NCBI GenBank assembly: GCA_046350055.1
Contig: JAXMBC010000001.1
Location: forward strand, 2,728,001 to 2,792,000
Length of the DNA: 64,000 bases
Direction: 5' to 3'
Origin: JAEUIE01 sp046350055
Lineage (GTDB): Bacteria > Planctomycetota > Planctomycetia > Gemmatales > HRBIN36
Positions 23,823 through 32,712 of this stretch are shown here, in pieces; position 1 is the first letter of the stretch, and each line of letters starts with the position of its first letter. The position numbers and the translations under genes are program-made. Under the pieces are notes generated by a model. That model was not told the DNA's origin. It did not search any database and saw nothing but the letters and a program-made list of their open reading frames with translations.

Positions 23823-25790
23823 TCATTTTTCACTGAGTTTGATGCACTGCTCAATCTCGTGATTGAACTCGGTGATGCCCACTGCGCCTACCCAGATCTT
23901 CCTGACGACACCCTGATGGTCGATCAGAACCTGAGTTGGCAGCGTTTTTACTCCGAAGTGATCCGTGATGTACTGGCCGTTCGGCAGTTTGTCGCGGAAG
24001 GACCGGAAGTTAGGGGGATTTCGCTGCATGCCATCGCGAATTGCCTTGTCGGTGGTGTCGTTATTGACTCCAACCACGGCAAACGGTCGGTTCTGAAAGA
24101 GACTGATCACGCTGTTGCACTGGCTGATGCTCTGGCCCGCGAGAATGTTGTCGTAGCTCCAGAAGTTGAGCAACACCACTTTGCCATCAAAATCGGAAAG
24201 TCGGAGGCCAGCGTTATTCAAGTCTCTCCCGATGATATCTGGCAGACGATCGCCTTCGGAAATCAGGAGTGAACTACTGCGTCTGGTGGTAGTTGCAGCA
24301 GTTCCTGACGCTGGGGTTTCCGGGCGAGTGGTGTTGCGTGCAGTGCCAGCTGGAGTCAAATCGGCTGGGGGCTTGGTTGGGGGAGGATTTTTGTCAGCCA
24401 GGAGATCAAATCCACCCTTGGAGCCGCCAACAGCTTCTCGGTCCTTTCGGATAACTGCAGCCTTACCTGGGGTATTGGAGGCTTCTTCGCTCTTACCCTT
24501 GCTCATGTTACTGATGAGGAGGTAGCCGCCATAGCCTACCGCTGCGACCAGAACCAGGCCTGCAGCAATCACAATCCAGCGGCTAATATCTCCACTTGAA
24601 CTCTTCTTCTTGAACTTCTTGCCCTTGCTCTTCTTCAACTTGCGGGTGCCGACTTCAGTGTCATGCTGCATGACAGAAGTGGTCTGGTGGCTGAAGGCTG
24701 GATCAGGGCGTTCTTCGACAACCGTAATGGGTTCTTCCATGACGGCAGCTTGCAGCAGGGTCCCGGTATTAGGGGCATAGAACTGTTTCAGTTCCGAGAT
24801 GACCATTTCCGGCGTGGCTTGTCGATCGTCAGGACGCTTGGCCAGCATCCGCTGAATCACCATGGCAAAGGCATGTGGAATCTCAGGCCTTACTTCGTCC
24901 AGTGGTGTGGGGAGGTTGAGTTGATGCTGTAACAGTTTCTGGGCAGGCGAACCGCTGACTATAGGGCTTCCTGTAATGATGGTGTAGGCGGTCGCACCCA
25001 GGCTGTAGATATCTGTGCGGATGTCGATTTCACCACGACCCAGAGCCTGCTCCGGAGAAACGTAATCGATGGAGCCCTGGATGTCTTTACCGTTGGAAAG
25101 ATCCGCTGTCAGGTTGTCGTCCTTGCTTTCCAGCGAACGTGCCAAACCCAGATCGAGAATCTTCACCTGGCCTGTCTTGTCGATAAGCAAATTGGCCGGC
25201 TTGATGTCACGGTGAATCAGGTTCTTCTCATGGGCATGCTGCAAGCCGCGACACACCTGCACGATGATGTTCACCGCGGTACGCCAGGGAATGACACCCT
25301 TCTTCTCGACATAGGCCTGGAGTGTGATGCCGTTGACATACTCCATGACCAGGTAGTGAATGCCATCCTGTTCATTGACATCGTGGGCTTTAACGATGTT
25401 GGGATGATCCAGCATCGCAACCGAACGGGCTTCCCGGTAAAATCGTTCAAGCGCCAGCTTGTCCTTGGTACGGTCTTCGGGGAGTACCTTGATGGCTACT
25501 CGTCGACCCAGCTTGCGGTGTTCGGCCAGGTAGACAATACCCATGCCGCCTGCACCGATTTTGTTCAGAATGGAATACGGCCCCATGGTCAGGTTCTTGT
25601 ACTTACCTGCCTGGAGCATCTTCACCTGGAATTCGGTCAGTACTTTCTTGCGCACCAGGTGCGAAGACAGTTCACCCGTGTTATCCAGGGATCCGGTGAA
25701 GTGGGACAAACTGTCATTGAGTTTGTCCTGATCTACCAGTCCACTTTCTTTCAGCGTGTCAAGAAACGAAACTGCGTTGGCGGTTGGCAT
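23823..25790 (-). CDS. Membrane Ser/Thr protein kinase fused to a thioredoxin-like domain lacking the redox cysteines
   Basis: A 655-residue protein. Kinase domain about 72-340: glycine loop GAGGMG (79-84), VAIK lysine K101, catalytic HRDIKPAN (H193-N200, D195), DLG (213-215) and SPE (245-247), so the kinase should be active. A Lys/Ser-rich linker precedes a membrane helix (404-427); a Pro/Thr-rich stalk follows. Residues 511-655 form a TlpA/AhpC-type thioredoxin fold ('VVLLNFWSYDNILAGQ', cis-Pro in 'TLPTQVLID'). Where TlpA has W-C-x-x-C, this protein has D-N548-I-L-A551, so both cysteines are gone. GAGGAG six bases upstream supports the start. Possibly a periplasmic sensor domain controlling the kinase. 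Confidence 0.92.
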   Translation of the reverse strand: MPTANAVSFLDTLKESGLVDQDKLNDSLSHFTGSLDNTGELSSHLVRKKVLTEFQVKMLQAGKYKNLTMGPYSILNKIGAGGMGIVYLAEHRKLGRRVAIKVLPEDRTKDKLALERFYREARSVAMLDHPNIVKAHDVNEQDGIHYLVMEYVNGITLQAYVEKKGVIPWRTAVNIIVQVCRGLQHAHEKNLIHRDIKPANLLIDKTGQVKILDLGLARSLESKDDNLTADLSNGKDIQGSIDYVSPEQALGRGEIDIRTDIYSLGATAYTIITGSPIVSGSPAQKLLQHQLNLPTPLDEVRPEIPHAFAMVIQRMLAKRPDDRQATPEMVISELKQFYAPNTGTLLQAAVMEEPITVVEERPDPAFSHQTTSVMQHDTEVGTRKLKKSKGKKFKKKSSSGDISRWIVIAAGLVLVAAVGYGGYLLISNMSKGKSEEASNTPGKAAVIRKDREAVGGSKGGFDLLADKNPPPTKPPADLTPAGTARNTTRPETPASGTAATTTRRSSSLLISEGDRLPDIIGRDLNNAGLRLSDFDGKVVLLNFWSYDNILAGQSISQCNSVISLFQNRPFAVVGVNNDTTDKAIRDGMQRNPPNFRSFRDKLPNGQYITDHFGVKTLPTQVLIDHQGVVRKIWVGAVGITEFNHEIEQCIKLSEK

Positions 25791-26094
25791 TGGCTACTCC
25801 TCAAATCAAGTGTAGGTCAGCCAACAGGTGGTTGCAAACAATTTTGATTACGCGGATCAGGATCAATGTAAGGAGTGGGCCGATAGTAAAGCCATCCATG
25901 AAATTTCATAGAAATCACATCGTTTTCAGAACTTCCACCTGGTTCGTTCGTCTACTTGGGTAGAAGGTAACACTCAAAGCAGTGGCAGTGGTTGCGTAGT
26001 CACAAATCTCGCTGGATTCCACCAGCTTCCGGCTGCAAATCATCACTGGCGCGCTAGGGTTGGACACCAGATTCGGCAGCGTACTCTTTCCCGT

Positions 26095-26130
26095 CACTGT
26101 ACTGCGGTGAAACAGGAAAGTGCTACAGTG
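26095..26130. promoter_or_regulatory. Candidate upstream activator dyad for the sigma-54 promoter
   Basis: CACTGTA (26095-26101) and TACAGTG (26124-26130) are perfect 7-base inverted arms with a 22-base spacer. The centre is about 136 bases upstream of the predicted start of transcription, the usual distance for an enhancer-binding protein. The spacer is longer than in classical sites, so this is tentative. Confidence 0.35.
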
Positions 26131-26220
26131 CTGCAAGTCTGAGCAAAGCCTGAGTGCAATCCCTCTGGAATCGATACCCACACTGCGATCCGTTTATCTG
26201 CAGCCCCGGCAAACACCCCT

Positions 26221-26237
26221 TTGGCACAGCGATTGCT
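26221..26237 (+). promoter_or_regulatory. Sigma-54 (RpoN) promoter of the DksA/TraR-type gene
   Basis: TTGGCACAGCGATTGCT matches the TGGCAC-R-N4-TTGCW consensus at every fixed position, with GG (26223-26224) and GC (26235-26236) exactly 12 bases apart. Transcription would begin near 26248, leaving a leader of about 70 bases before the ATG at 26318. Confidence 0.75.
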
Positions 26238-26317
26238 TGGAATCTATGAACTTGTTGAATCACTCTCGCTGGTCAGGCGAATAATGGTTCAACTGATGCA
26301 CTTTGAGGAGTACAACC

Positions 26318-26773
26318 ATGGCACGGAATGACGCTTTACTGAAGCTTCATCAGCGTCTGGTTGAACGCCGAAATTCCCTCCGAGCCATTCTCACCCGGGA
26401 TATGGCCGACTTGAATATTGGCGACACAACTGGAGATGAAGCAGACGCTGCCTTTGACAGCGGGGCTGAGGAAGTGAACAGCTCCCTCGCCGAGATTGAA
26501 TCACGCGAACTGCACCTGATTGAGAAGGCGATAGCCAAGCTCAAACATGGCAGTTATGGCATTTGCGAACATTGCCAGCGGAAAATCCCTGTTGCCCGGC
26601 TCAATGCCCTGCCGTACAGCATTTACTGCATGGGCTGCCAGCGGGATATGGAAAAGAGCCCTGGCGAGTTCAGCAGCCTGAATCGACGCAGCTGGGATGG
26701 CGTTTTCGAGCATCACAGTCGATACGCTGACGAGCCCAGCCGGCTGGACCTGGCTGCCCTCGAGCGGGATTAA
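26318..26773 (+). CDS. DksA/TraR-family C4 zinc-finger protein
   Basis: A 151-residue protein from ATG 26318, with GAGGAG seven bases upstream. The N-terminal half is helical coiled coil ('LLKLHQRLVERRNSLRAILTRDMADL') with an acidic patch 'DTTGDEADAAFDSGAEE'. The zinc finger has C83, C86, C104 and C107 ('CEHC' 17 residues before 'CMGC'). DksA-family proteins bind the RNA polymerase secondary channel; this one has the 'YGICEHC' segment typical of the family. A sigma-54 promoter precedes it and a strong terminator follows, so it is a single-gene unit probably made under a specific signal. The target promoters are unknown. Confidence 0.88.
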   Translation: MARNDALLKLHQRLVERRNSLRAILTRDMADLNIGDTTGDEADAAFDSGAEEVNSSLAEIESRELHLIEKAIAKLKHGSYGICEHCQRKIPVARLNALPYSIYCMGCQRDMEKSPGEFSSLNRRSWDGVFEHHSRYADEPSRLDLAALERD

Positions 26774-26796
26774 CCCCACCTGAAAGTTACGCTGAC

Positions 26797-26829
26797 ACGG
26801 CGGAGTCACTCTCCGCCGTTTTTTTTTTT
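26797..26829 (+). terminator. Intrinsic terminator of the DksA-like gene
   Basis: A 9-bp GC-rich stem (26797-26805 with 26811-26819, loop TCACT) is followed by a run of eleven T residues (26819-26829). It lies 23 bases after the stop codon. Confidence 0.93.
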
Positions 26830-26967
26830 GCCTGCTGAACCTCACCTATTCTCCCGATTACGCCGTTCTGCCGTATGCCATTTCCACAGCTTCTACTGCC
26901 TAAGTGGCACCTGACAGGGCACTGCCGGGTATGATGGGGATGATGGTTTCCTTTCCGGCAGCAATCC

Positions 26968-28041
26968 ATGAAGACCAACATTCTCCTCGCTACGTTTCTT
27001 ACATTGCCGGTCGTCTGCCTTGCTCAGACGCCAACAACTCCGGTCGTCACGGATGTGGTCGCACTCAGCGAACGCTTCCAGCTCGTTTCGAAAAAAGTCG
27101 CCCCTGCGGTCGTTTCGATTGAAGCCCGCAAAATGTCTACGATTCCCAACGCCAAGAAGCAGATCGAGGATTCGGGGTCAGGTGTCATCGTCAAGCTGGA
27201 CAACCGCCCTGGTTACTATGTGCTGACCAACAACCACATTGTCGAGAACGCTCCGCCAGAGAATATCATTCTGCAACTCGCTGACGGCAAGCTGCTTCAG
27301 CCGAAGAAGGTGTTCACCTACCCGCATGCAGATGTCGCGGTGTTGTTTCTGGATGTAGGAGAAAGCCTGCCGCATGCTCCACTGGGTGACAGCGATAAGC
27401 TGCAGCAGGGGAACTGGGTCCTGGCGATTGGCAGCCCGTTCAGCCTCAGCCAGTCACTGACACATGGTATTGTCAGCGCGCTGGGTCGCGGGCAGGTAAA
27501 TCTCGGGTCGGAGATCCACATCAAGGACTTCATTCAAAGCGATGCTGCGATCAATCCCGGTTCCAGTGGTGGACCGCTGATCAATCTGCAGGGTGAAGTC
27601 GTAGGTATCAATACGGCCATAGCCTCACCAAGTGGCACCAGCAGTGGCATCGCGTTCAGCATCCCGATCAACTACTTCAAGAAAGCCGCCCTGCAACTGA
27701 TTGACAAGGGGTTCGTTTCGCGTGGCTACATTGGCATCCAGCTGGCCATCTCGCTCGATCCCTGGGAAGCGCAAAAGATGGGACTGGACCGCGGATGGGG
27801 AGCACTGATCGAAGACGTTCGCCGGGATGGCCCTGCCATGGCTGCGGGTTTGCAGCGGGGTGATGTGATTCTCGAAATCAATCAGCAGCTCATCCGCAAT
27901 GAGAATCACTGCATCAATACCATTAGCGCACTGCCGATCGGCAAGCCGGCCATGTTTGTCGTCTGGCGTGACCGTCGCCGACAGGTGGTACAGTGCACCG
28001 TGGAAGACTACGCAGTGAAGTTCCCCGGTGTGAAGAAGTAA
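26968..28041 (+). CDS. HtrA/Deg-type periplasmic serine protease with one PDZ domain
   Basis: A 357-residue protein with a signal peptide (MKTNILLATFLTLPVVCLAQ). The trypsin-like domain has the full triad: H90 in 'LTNNHIVE', D122 in 'PHADVAVL' and S200 in 'NPGSSGGPL'. A single PDZ domain follows (about 245-345: 'RGYIGIQLAI', 'GALIEDVRRDGPAMAAGLQRGDVILEINQQLI'). HtrA proteases degrade or refold damaged envelope proteins. One PDZ makes this a DegS-like layout, but it has a cleavable signal rather than an obvious membrane anchor. The gene stands alone, about 140 bases after a terminator. Confidence 0.93.
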   Translation: MKTNILLATFLTLPVVCLAQTPTTPVVTDVVALSERFQLVSKKVAPAVVSIEARKMSTIPNAKKQIEDSGSGVIVKLDNRPGYYVLTNNHIVENAPPENIILQLADGKLLQPKKVFTYPHADVAVLFLDVGESLPHAPLGDSDKLQQGNWVLAIGSPFSLSQSLTHGIVSALGRGQVNLGSEIHIKDFIQSDAAINPGSSGGPLINLQGEVVGINTAIASPSGTSSGIAFSIPINYFKKAALQLIDKGFVSRGYIGIQLAISLDPWEAQKMGLDRGWGALIEDVRRDGPAMAAGLQRGDVILEINQQLIRNENHCINTISALPIGKPAMFVVWRDRRRQVVQCTVEDYAVKFPGVKK

Positions 28042-28193
28042 ACCAGACTATACCAAGAACGACGCTGATGTCGGCAGTCTGACTGCTGACATTGGTCCGA
28101 AGGCATCAAAAATGCGCAGCCATTGAGTGCCAAACTGAGTGCAAGCACGTGCACGCAAATGTCGCAAGTTGAAGAGAGGAAGTTGCACAACGG

Positions 28194-28221
28194 TTGAACG
28201 AACCCCTGTCAATCCTATAAC
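28194..28221 (+). promoter_or_regulatory. Sigma-70-type promoter for gap
   Basis: TTGAAC (28194-28199) and TATAAC (28216-28221) are separated by 16 bases and lie 56 bases upstream of the gap start codon. Both boxes match five of six consensus bases. Confidence 0.55.
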
Positions 28222-28277
28222 TTCAATACCTCTTCCTCCTGAACACTTACGATTGGCATCCTTCTGGGAGTGACTCC

Positions 28278-29300
28278 ATGGCAGTGCGCGTGGCGATTAA
28301 CGGGTTCGGTCGTATTGGCCGCATGGTGATGCGTATTCTGGCCCAGCGCGGCGGATTCGACGTCGTGGCTATCAACGATCTCGACGACCCCAAGGGCCTG
28401 GCCCACCTGCTCAAGTACGACAGTGCCCACGGCAAGTTCGACAAGTCGGTCACCGTCGAAGGCGACGTCATGACTGTCGATGGTAAAGCGATCAAGGTGC
28501 TGAAGGAGAAGGTGCCCGCCAATCTGCCCTGGAAGGCGATGAATGTCGATCTCGTGATCGAATGCTCTGGCGTCTTCAACGACAAGGAAAGTCCCAAGGG
28601 TGGCTTCGGCGATCACCTCAAGGCTGGTGCCAAGCGGGTCATCATCAGCGCCCCGGCCAAGGGTGAAGACATCACCGTGGTGATGGGCGTCAACGACGAC
28701 AAGCTCACCAAGGATCACCTCACTATCTCGAACGCCAGCTGTACCACCAACTGCCTGGCTCCCATGACTATGGTGCTCGACGAGAGCTTTGGCATTGTCA
28801 ATGGTGTCATGAACACCATTCACGCTTACACCAACGATCAGCGGATCGCTGACCAGATTCACAAGGACCTGCGTCGTGCCCGTGCTGCTGCGGTCAACAT
28901 CATCCCCAGCTCGACGGGTGCCGCCAAGGCCATCGGCCTGGTGCTGCCTCACCTGGCTGGCAAGCTGGATGGCTTCTCGTTGCGTGTACCGGTTCTGACC
29001 GGCAGCGTGACCGATCTCACCGTGCTCCTCAAGAAGGAAGTTACGGTGGAAGAAGTGAATGCAGCCATCAAGAAGGCTGCGGAAGGCAAGCTCAAAGGTA
29101 TCCTGTCCTACAGTGAAGAGCCGCTGGTTTCCTGCGACATTGTCGATGATCCACACTCATGCATCTTCGATGGGCTGAGCACCCTGGTCAGCCCCAAGGG
29201 CAAGGGCAACATCGTCAAGGTGCTGGGCTGGTACGACAACGAATGGGGCTACAGCCAGCGCACCGTGGATCTTGCCAGCAAGGTCGCCAAGCTGATGTAG
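28278..29300 (+). CDS. gap: Glyceraldehyde-3-phosphate dehydrogenase, type I
   Basis: A 340-residue glycolytic enzyme that oxidises glyceraldehyde 3-phosphate with NAD and phosphate. The NAD-binding start 'VAINGFGRIGRMVMR' and D34 in 'VAINDL' favour NAD over NADP. The catalytic cysteine is C155 in 'SNASCTTNC', and the conserved 'NIIPSSTGAAKAIGLVLP' and 'GWYDNEWGYSQR' segments are present. GGGAG lies eight bases before the ATG. pgk follows after a 133-base gap that holds an inverted REP-like pair, so the two are probably one transcript with a strong internal structure. Confidence 0.97.
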   Translation: MAVRVAINGFGRIGRMVMRILAQRGGFDVVAINDLDDPKGLAHLLKYDSAHGKFDKSVTVEGDVMTVDGKAIKVLKEKVPANLPWKAMNVDLVIECSGVFNDKESPKGGFGDHLKAGAKRVIISAPAKGEDITVVMGVNDDKLTKDHLTISNASCTTNCLAPMTMVLDESFGIVNGVMNTIHAYTNDQRIADQIHKDLRRARAAAVNIIPSSTGAAKAIGLVLPHLAGKLDGFSLRVPVLTGSVTDLTVLLKKEVTVEEVNAAIKKAAEGKLKGILSYSEEPLVSCDIVDDPHSCIFDGLSTLVSPKGKGNIVKVLGWYDNEWGYSQRTVDLASKVAKLM

Positions 29301-29311
29301 TAAGTCGCAAG

Positions 29312-29409
29312 GCGAGCGGGGGGCGTCAGCCCCCCGAGCCTTCACCCATGCAACTGACCCAAGTATATCTCCATTACACTGACTCAGGGGGCTGACGCCC
29401 CCCGCTCGC
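29312..29409. repeat. Inverted pair of REP-like elements (BIME-like) between gap and pgk
   Basis: Two arms of 23 bases (29312-29334 and 29387-29409) are perfect reverse complements, separated by 52 bases. Each arm starts or ends with GCGAGC and holds its own small palindrome: GGGGGGC-GTCA-GCCCCCC (29318-29335), and the same shape at 29387-29402. An external tag plus a GC-rich hairpin is the shape of REP elements. No RAYT transposase gene is in the window. Confidence 0.75.
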
Positions 29410-29433
29410 GTTCACAGTTCAAGGTCACTACCC

Positions 29434-30621
29434 ATGCCCAAGAAAACCCTCACCGATCTGACCAACCTTGCCGGTAAAAAGGTGCTCATTCGTGTCGACT
29501 TCAACGTGCCTCAGGATGACGCAGGCAACATCACCAATGACCGCCGCATCCGTTCTGCAGTACCCACCATCCAGCATGTGATCAATGCCGGTGGGTCAGC
29601 TATCGTGATGAGCCACCTGGGGCGGCCCAAGGGTGACCCCAAGAAGGATGCCCTGTTTAAAATGGACAAAGTCGCTGTTCGTCTGGGTGAACTGCTGAAG
29701 AAGCCTGTCAAGAAGGTGGATAGCGTCGTGGGTCCCGAAGTGACTGCAGCTGTCAGTGCCCTGAAGTCGGGCGAGGTGCTGGTGCTTGAGAACCTCCGCT
29801 TCCATCCTGGTGAGCAGAAGGGCGACGAAGCCTTTGCCAAAGAGGTCGCAGCCCTGGGCGACATTTACGTCAACGATGCCTTCGGCACCTGTCACCGCAC
29901 CGATGCTTCGATGTATGCTGTGCCCGCAGCCATGGCTGGCAAGCCACGTGTGGTGGGCTTCCTGGTGGCCAAGGAACTCGACATCCTCGGCCAACTGCTG
30001 AGTAATCCACCGCGGCCGCTGATCGGTGTGATGGGCGGGGCCAAGGTGTCGGACAAGATGGGCTTCATCAAGAGCATGCTGCAGCGGGTGGACAAGCTCC
30101 TCATCGGTGGGGCGATGACCTACACCTTCATGCTGGCCAAGGGGCTGACCATTGGCTCCAGCAAGGCGGAAGCCGACAAGGTCGATCTGGCGAAGGAACT
30201 GCTCGCCCTGGGTGGCGACCGCATCGTATTGCCCGTCGATCATCTGACTGCCGACAAGCCTGATGCGACCGCGAAGACTACGGTCGTTGAAGGACAAATC
30301 CCCGCTGGTGCCTTCGGTATGGACATTGGCCCCAAGACCATTGCCCTGTATAGCGACTTGATTCGCAAGGCAGGCACCGTGGTTTGGAACGGCCCGATGG
30401 GCAAATTCGAGGATGAGCCGTTTGCCACCGGTACCAAGTCGGTCGGGCAGGCGATGACCGAGTGCAAGGGCACCACCATCGTGGGTGGTGGCGAAACCGC
30501 GGAAGCGGTGGAAGAGTTCGGCATGGACAGCAAGATGACCCACGTCTCCACCGGCGGCGGCGCGTTCCTCGAATATGTCGAAGGAACTCCGTTCAAGGCG
30601 CTGTCGGTGATTGACGAGTGA
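29434..30621 (+). CDS. pgk: Phosphoglycerate kinase
   Basis: A 395-residue monomeric enzyme that transfers phosphate from 1,3-bisphosphoglycerate to ADP. Signature segments are present: 'VLIRVDFNVPQ', 'NDRRIRSAVPTI', 'VMSHLGRPKG', 'VLVLENLRFHPGE', 'VNDAFGTCHRTDAS', 'GVMGGAKVSDKMGFI', 'VVWNGPMGKFE' and the nucleotide-binding 'GGGETAEAV' near the C-terminus. The start has an AAGGT-type ribosome site. It follows gap and the REP-like pair; no terminator of its own is obvious apart from a weak AGGTCT/AGACCT hairpin about 40 bases after the stop. Confidence 0.97.
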   Translation: MPKKTLTDLTNLAGKKVLIRVDFNVPQDDAGNITNDRRIRSAVPTIQHVINAGGSAIVMSHLGRPKGDPKKDALFKMDKVAVRLGELLKKPVKKVDSVVGPEVTAAVSALKSGEVLVLENLRFHPGEQKGDEAFAKEVAALGDIYVNDAFGTCHRTDASMYAVPAAMAGKPRVVGFLVAKELDILGQLLSNPPRPLIGVMGGAKVSDKMGFIKSMLQRVDKLLIGGAMTYTFMLAKGLTIGSSKAEADKVDLAKELLALGGDRIVLPVDHLTADKPDATAKTTVVEGQIPAGAFGMDIGPKTIALYSDLIRKAGTVVWNGPMGKFEDEPFATGTKSVGQAMTECKGTTIVGGGETAEAVEEFGMDSKMTHVSTGGGAFLEYVEGTPFKALSVIDE

Positions 30622-30805
30622 TTAGAGGTACACGATTATTATCGTATCGTATCCGAGGTCTGCCGTTGCATTGGGAGACCTTCGGTCGAGCGAAGTGGCA
30701 CGTTTAGGATCCCAGCCAAAGCATGTTGATGTTACTTTGTAAGTGAAAGTTGCAAACATAACAGGTATGATATTGCGTCGAATGCATTGAAAACGAGGCA
30801 CGAAG

Positions 30806-32332
30806 ATGATCCAGTTCATCCTGCTCTTGTTGCTTCAGCAACCAGCACATCCAACAATGGCTACTGACAAGATTGCATCGCTACGTGAACTACTTACCGT
30901 GGCTGAGCAAGCGGTTGGAGGAGTGGAGGATGAACGCCTGCGCGTACGATTGCTCAGTCGTATTGCGACATTTTACGCCGAAGCTGGTCAGCGCCAGGAT
31001 GCCCGACGATTACTTGATGACTCGGTCAAGCAGTTTATTCCAATGGTTAAAGCTGAGACCACTGATCCAGCCATCTTCTTCAAGAACTTTCTCTGCTGGA
31101 GTGATCTGACCGAGGCACAACTAACTTGTACCTCGCTGCCAGTAACCCAACGCTGGATAGACAGTCAACAATACGCAAGCAGGCTTTATCAATTGCTATT
31201 CTCGAAGTTGGTGGAAGATCTCCGATCTGACGATGCCTACTCAATCCACACGCGAGTCAAGACATCAGACAGGATGGGCGAACTGGGCTTGAATGCCCTT
31301 GGACAACTTGCAACGCACTATTACCAGCTAGGCAAGATGCGCGAAGTCGAGTCGATTCTGCAACAGGCGACTGGCAAAACTCCAGCAGTGTCACTCTTCT
31401 TTCGCAACGTCTTTGCCGCTCAAGCCGCCTGGAAGTGGAAGCAGGAACGTGTAGTCGCACAGTCGCTGTTGCAACAAGCGGATTACTGGCACCAGACATT
31501 CCTGCAGCAAGCAAAGTCCGAATACGCAAAGAAGGCACGAACAGAACAGTGGGCAAGATTACAATGCATGGCGGGCGATTTGAACGCAGCCCGGCAAACT
31601 CTCACAGCAATAGAACTCAAAGAGCCAATGGCAATCTCCATGCAAGTTGATGATCGCTGGTATCCGTTTGAGGCTTGTGCACGGGAATTGGCAAACTTCA
31701 GTTCACCTGAGCAAGTCAGGGAATTCCTCGCTAAACCATTCGGAAAGACAACACTGACGGAGCAGGCGATTGTGTTGGCGCTGGTAGCCGTAGGCAAAGA
31801 TCAAGAATTCTTGAAACAGCCTGCTGTGGCGGAGCCGTTTTGGAAGTTAGCCGCAGAATCCATCCGAGACGAAACCGTTCATCACCCCAGAACGCTCGCA
31901 CTGGTCTTCCATCGACGCGCCCGGCAAGACAATGGTGATAACTGGAAGCCGCGAGCACTTGCAGCCACGGAGAAGTTCCGACAGATATACACAACTTTCA
32001 TGAAGGAGGCCAGTCCTGAAGATGTAATCAACCTACGTCTCACCTACGTGATTGATTTGCTGGAAATCGGACAACCCGATGCAGCTTTCGAAGCAATGAA
32101 CCAATATGTACAGCAAATTAATAAAGCGACTGACAAGCGAAGCGCATCGGATTCAAGTCACTACTTTTCAGAGCTCTACCGCAACTGGCCGCAGCATCAC
32201 CGCGAGTGGCAGCAAGCAATTTCAAAAATAGAAGACAAGTTGGTTAGGGCCGAGGCTTGCATCTACAGTGCACAAGGACTTCACAGGTGTGGCGTCAAGC
32301 CGCCTCGTGGTCTGTATTCTACCAGCTACTAA
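30806..32332 (+). CDS. Secreted helical-repeat (TPR-like) hypothetical protein
   Basis: A 508-residue protein with a short hydrophobic start (MIQFILLLLLQQPAHP). The rest is almost entirely helical, with loosely repeated pairs such as 'LLSRIATFYAEAGQRQDARRLLDDSV', 'LNALGQLATHYYQLGKMREVESILQQA' and 'RAEACIYSAQGLHRCG', which fit degenerate TPR repeats. No enzyme motif is seen. Codon use looks more relaxed than in its neighbours (more CAA and AT-ending codons by eye), and a gene-poor stretch follows, so recent acquisition is possible. GAGG/GAAG just upstream supports the ATG. Confidence 0.65.
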   Translation: MIQFILLLLLQQPAHPTMATDKIASLRELLTVAEQAVGGVEDERLRVRLLSRIATFYAEAGQRQDARRLLDDSVKQFIPMVKAETTDPAIFFKNFLCWSDLTEAQLTCTSLPVTQRWIDSQQYASRLYQLLFSKLVEDLRSDDAYSIHTRVKTSDRMGELGLNALGQLATHYYQLGKMREVESILQQATGKTPAVSLFFRNVFAAQAAWKWKQERVVAQSLLQQADYWHQTFLQQAKSEYAKKARTEQWARLQCMAGDLNAARQTLTAIELKEPMAISMQVDDRWYPFEACARELANFSSPEQVREFLAKPFGKTTLTEQAIVLALVAVGKDQEFLKQPAVAEPFWKLAAESIRDETVHHPRTLALVFHRRARQDNGDNWKPRALAATEKFRQIYTTFMKEASPEDVINLRLTYVIDLLEIGQPDAAFEAMNQYVQQINKATDKRSASDSSHYFSELYRNWPQHHREWQQAISKIEDKLVRAEACIYSAQGLHRCGVKPPRGLYSTSY

Positions 32333-32712
32333 TTCACTCCCCTCTGATCTTCGCCTGCTCCCCCCACTCGATGGCACTCAGGATCGACTGTTGCTCGGGT
32401 GCCATGGTTTGCGTGTACGCACGCTAACCATGCACATCCATGATGAGGCCCCATTCTCTTCTTTTGTGATGGAGAAGTCAATCGTTCGGAGAAGGCGTCT
32501 TGCCTCCGCAGCATAGCCAGCCGGCGTACCGGCAGACTATGGCACCCGTGCCTATTCGTCCGGTAAGCTCACGCCCACTGACCGAACCGGACCGCCCATC
32601 GGTGCGCCCTCAGCTTGCGAACGGCAGCCGCTGTTGAGACGTTCGATTCTGAAAAACCGTATTGCGGCCGCCGTCAGCGTCAGCGGATTGTTCGGTGTTG
32701 GAATCGAACGGC
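32333..32712. other. 380-base stretch without a recognisable gene
   Basis: The stretch has only short frames on both strands. It contains several small palindromes (GCCGG-CGTA-CCGGC near 32520; GGCAC-CC-GTGCC near 32540) and a 10-base inverted pair CGTTCGATTC/GAATCGAACG (32640-32649, 32701-32710). It may be a decayed or inserted segment. Confidence 0.45.

Larger units (their letters stand above)
25791..26317. other. 527-base intergenic region holding the sigma-54 promoter
   Basis: Between the kinase gene and the DksA-like gene. Apart from the promoter at 26221-26237 and the dyad at 26095-26130 I see no gene. An 88-codon minus-strand frame (25915-26181) has no ribosome site and no protein-like character. 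Confidence 0.6.

Noticed and set aside
25915..26181. 88-codon minus-strand frame before the DksA-like gene
   Set aside because: No ribosome site, no protein-like pattern, and it covers the candidate activator dyad.
28215..30543. Minus-strand open frames of more than 300 codons opposite gap and pgk
   Set aside because: Both are His/Gln-rich antisense shadows of highly conserved glycolytic genes with strong codon bias.
32640..32710. GTTCGATTC ... GAATCGAAC pair considered as an integron attC site
   Set aside because: attC has the AAC end first and the GTT end last; here the order is reversed, and there is no integrase or cassette array.
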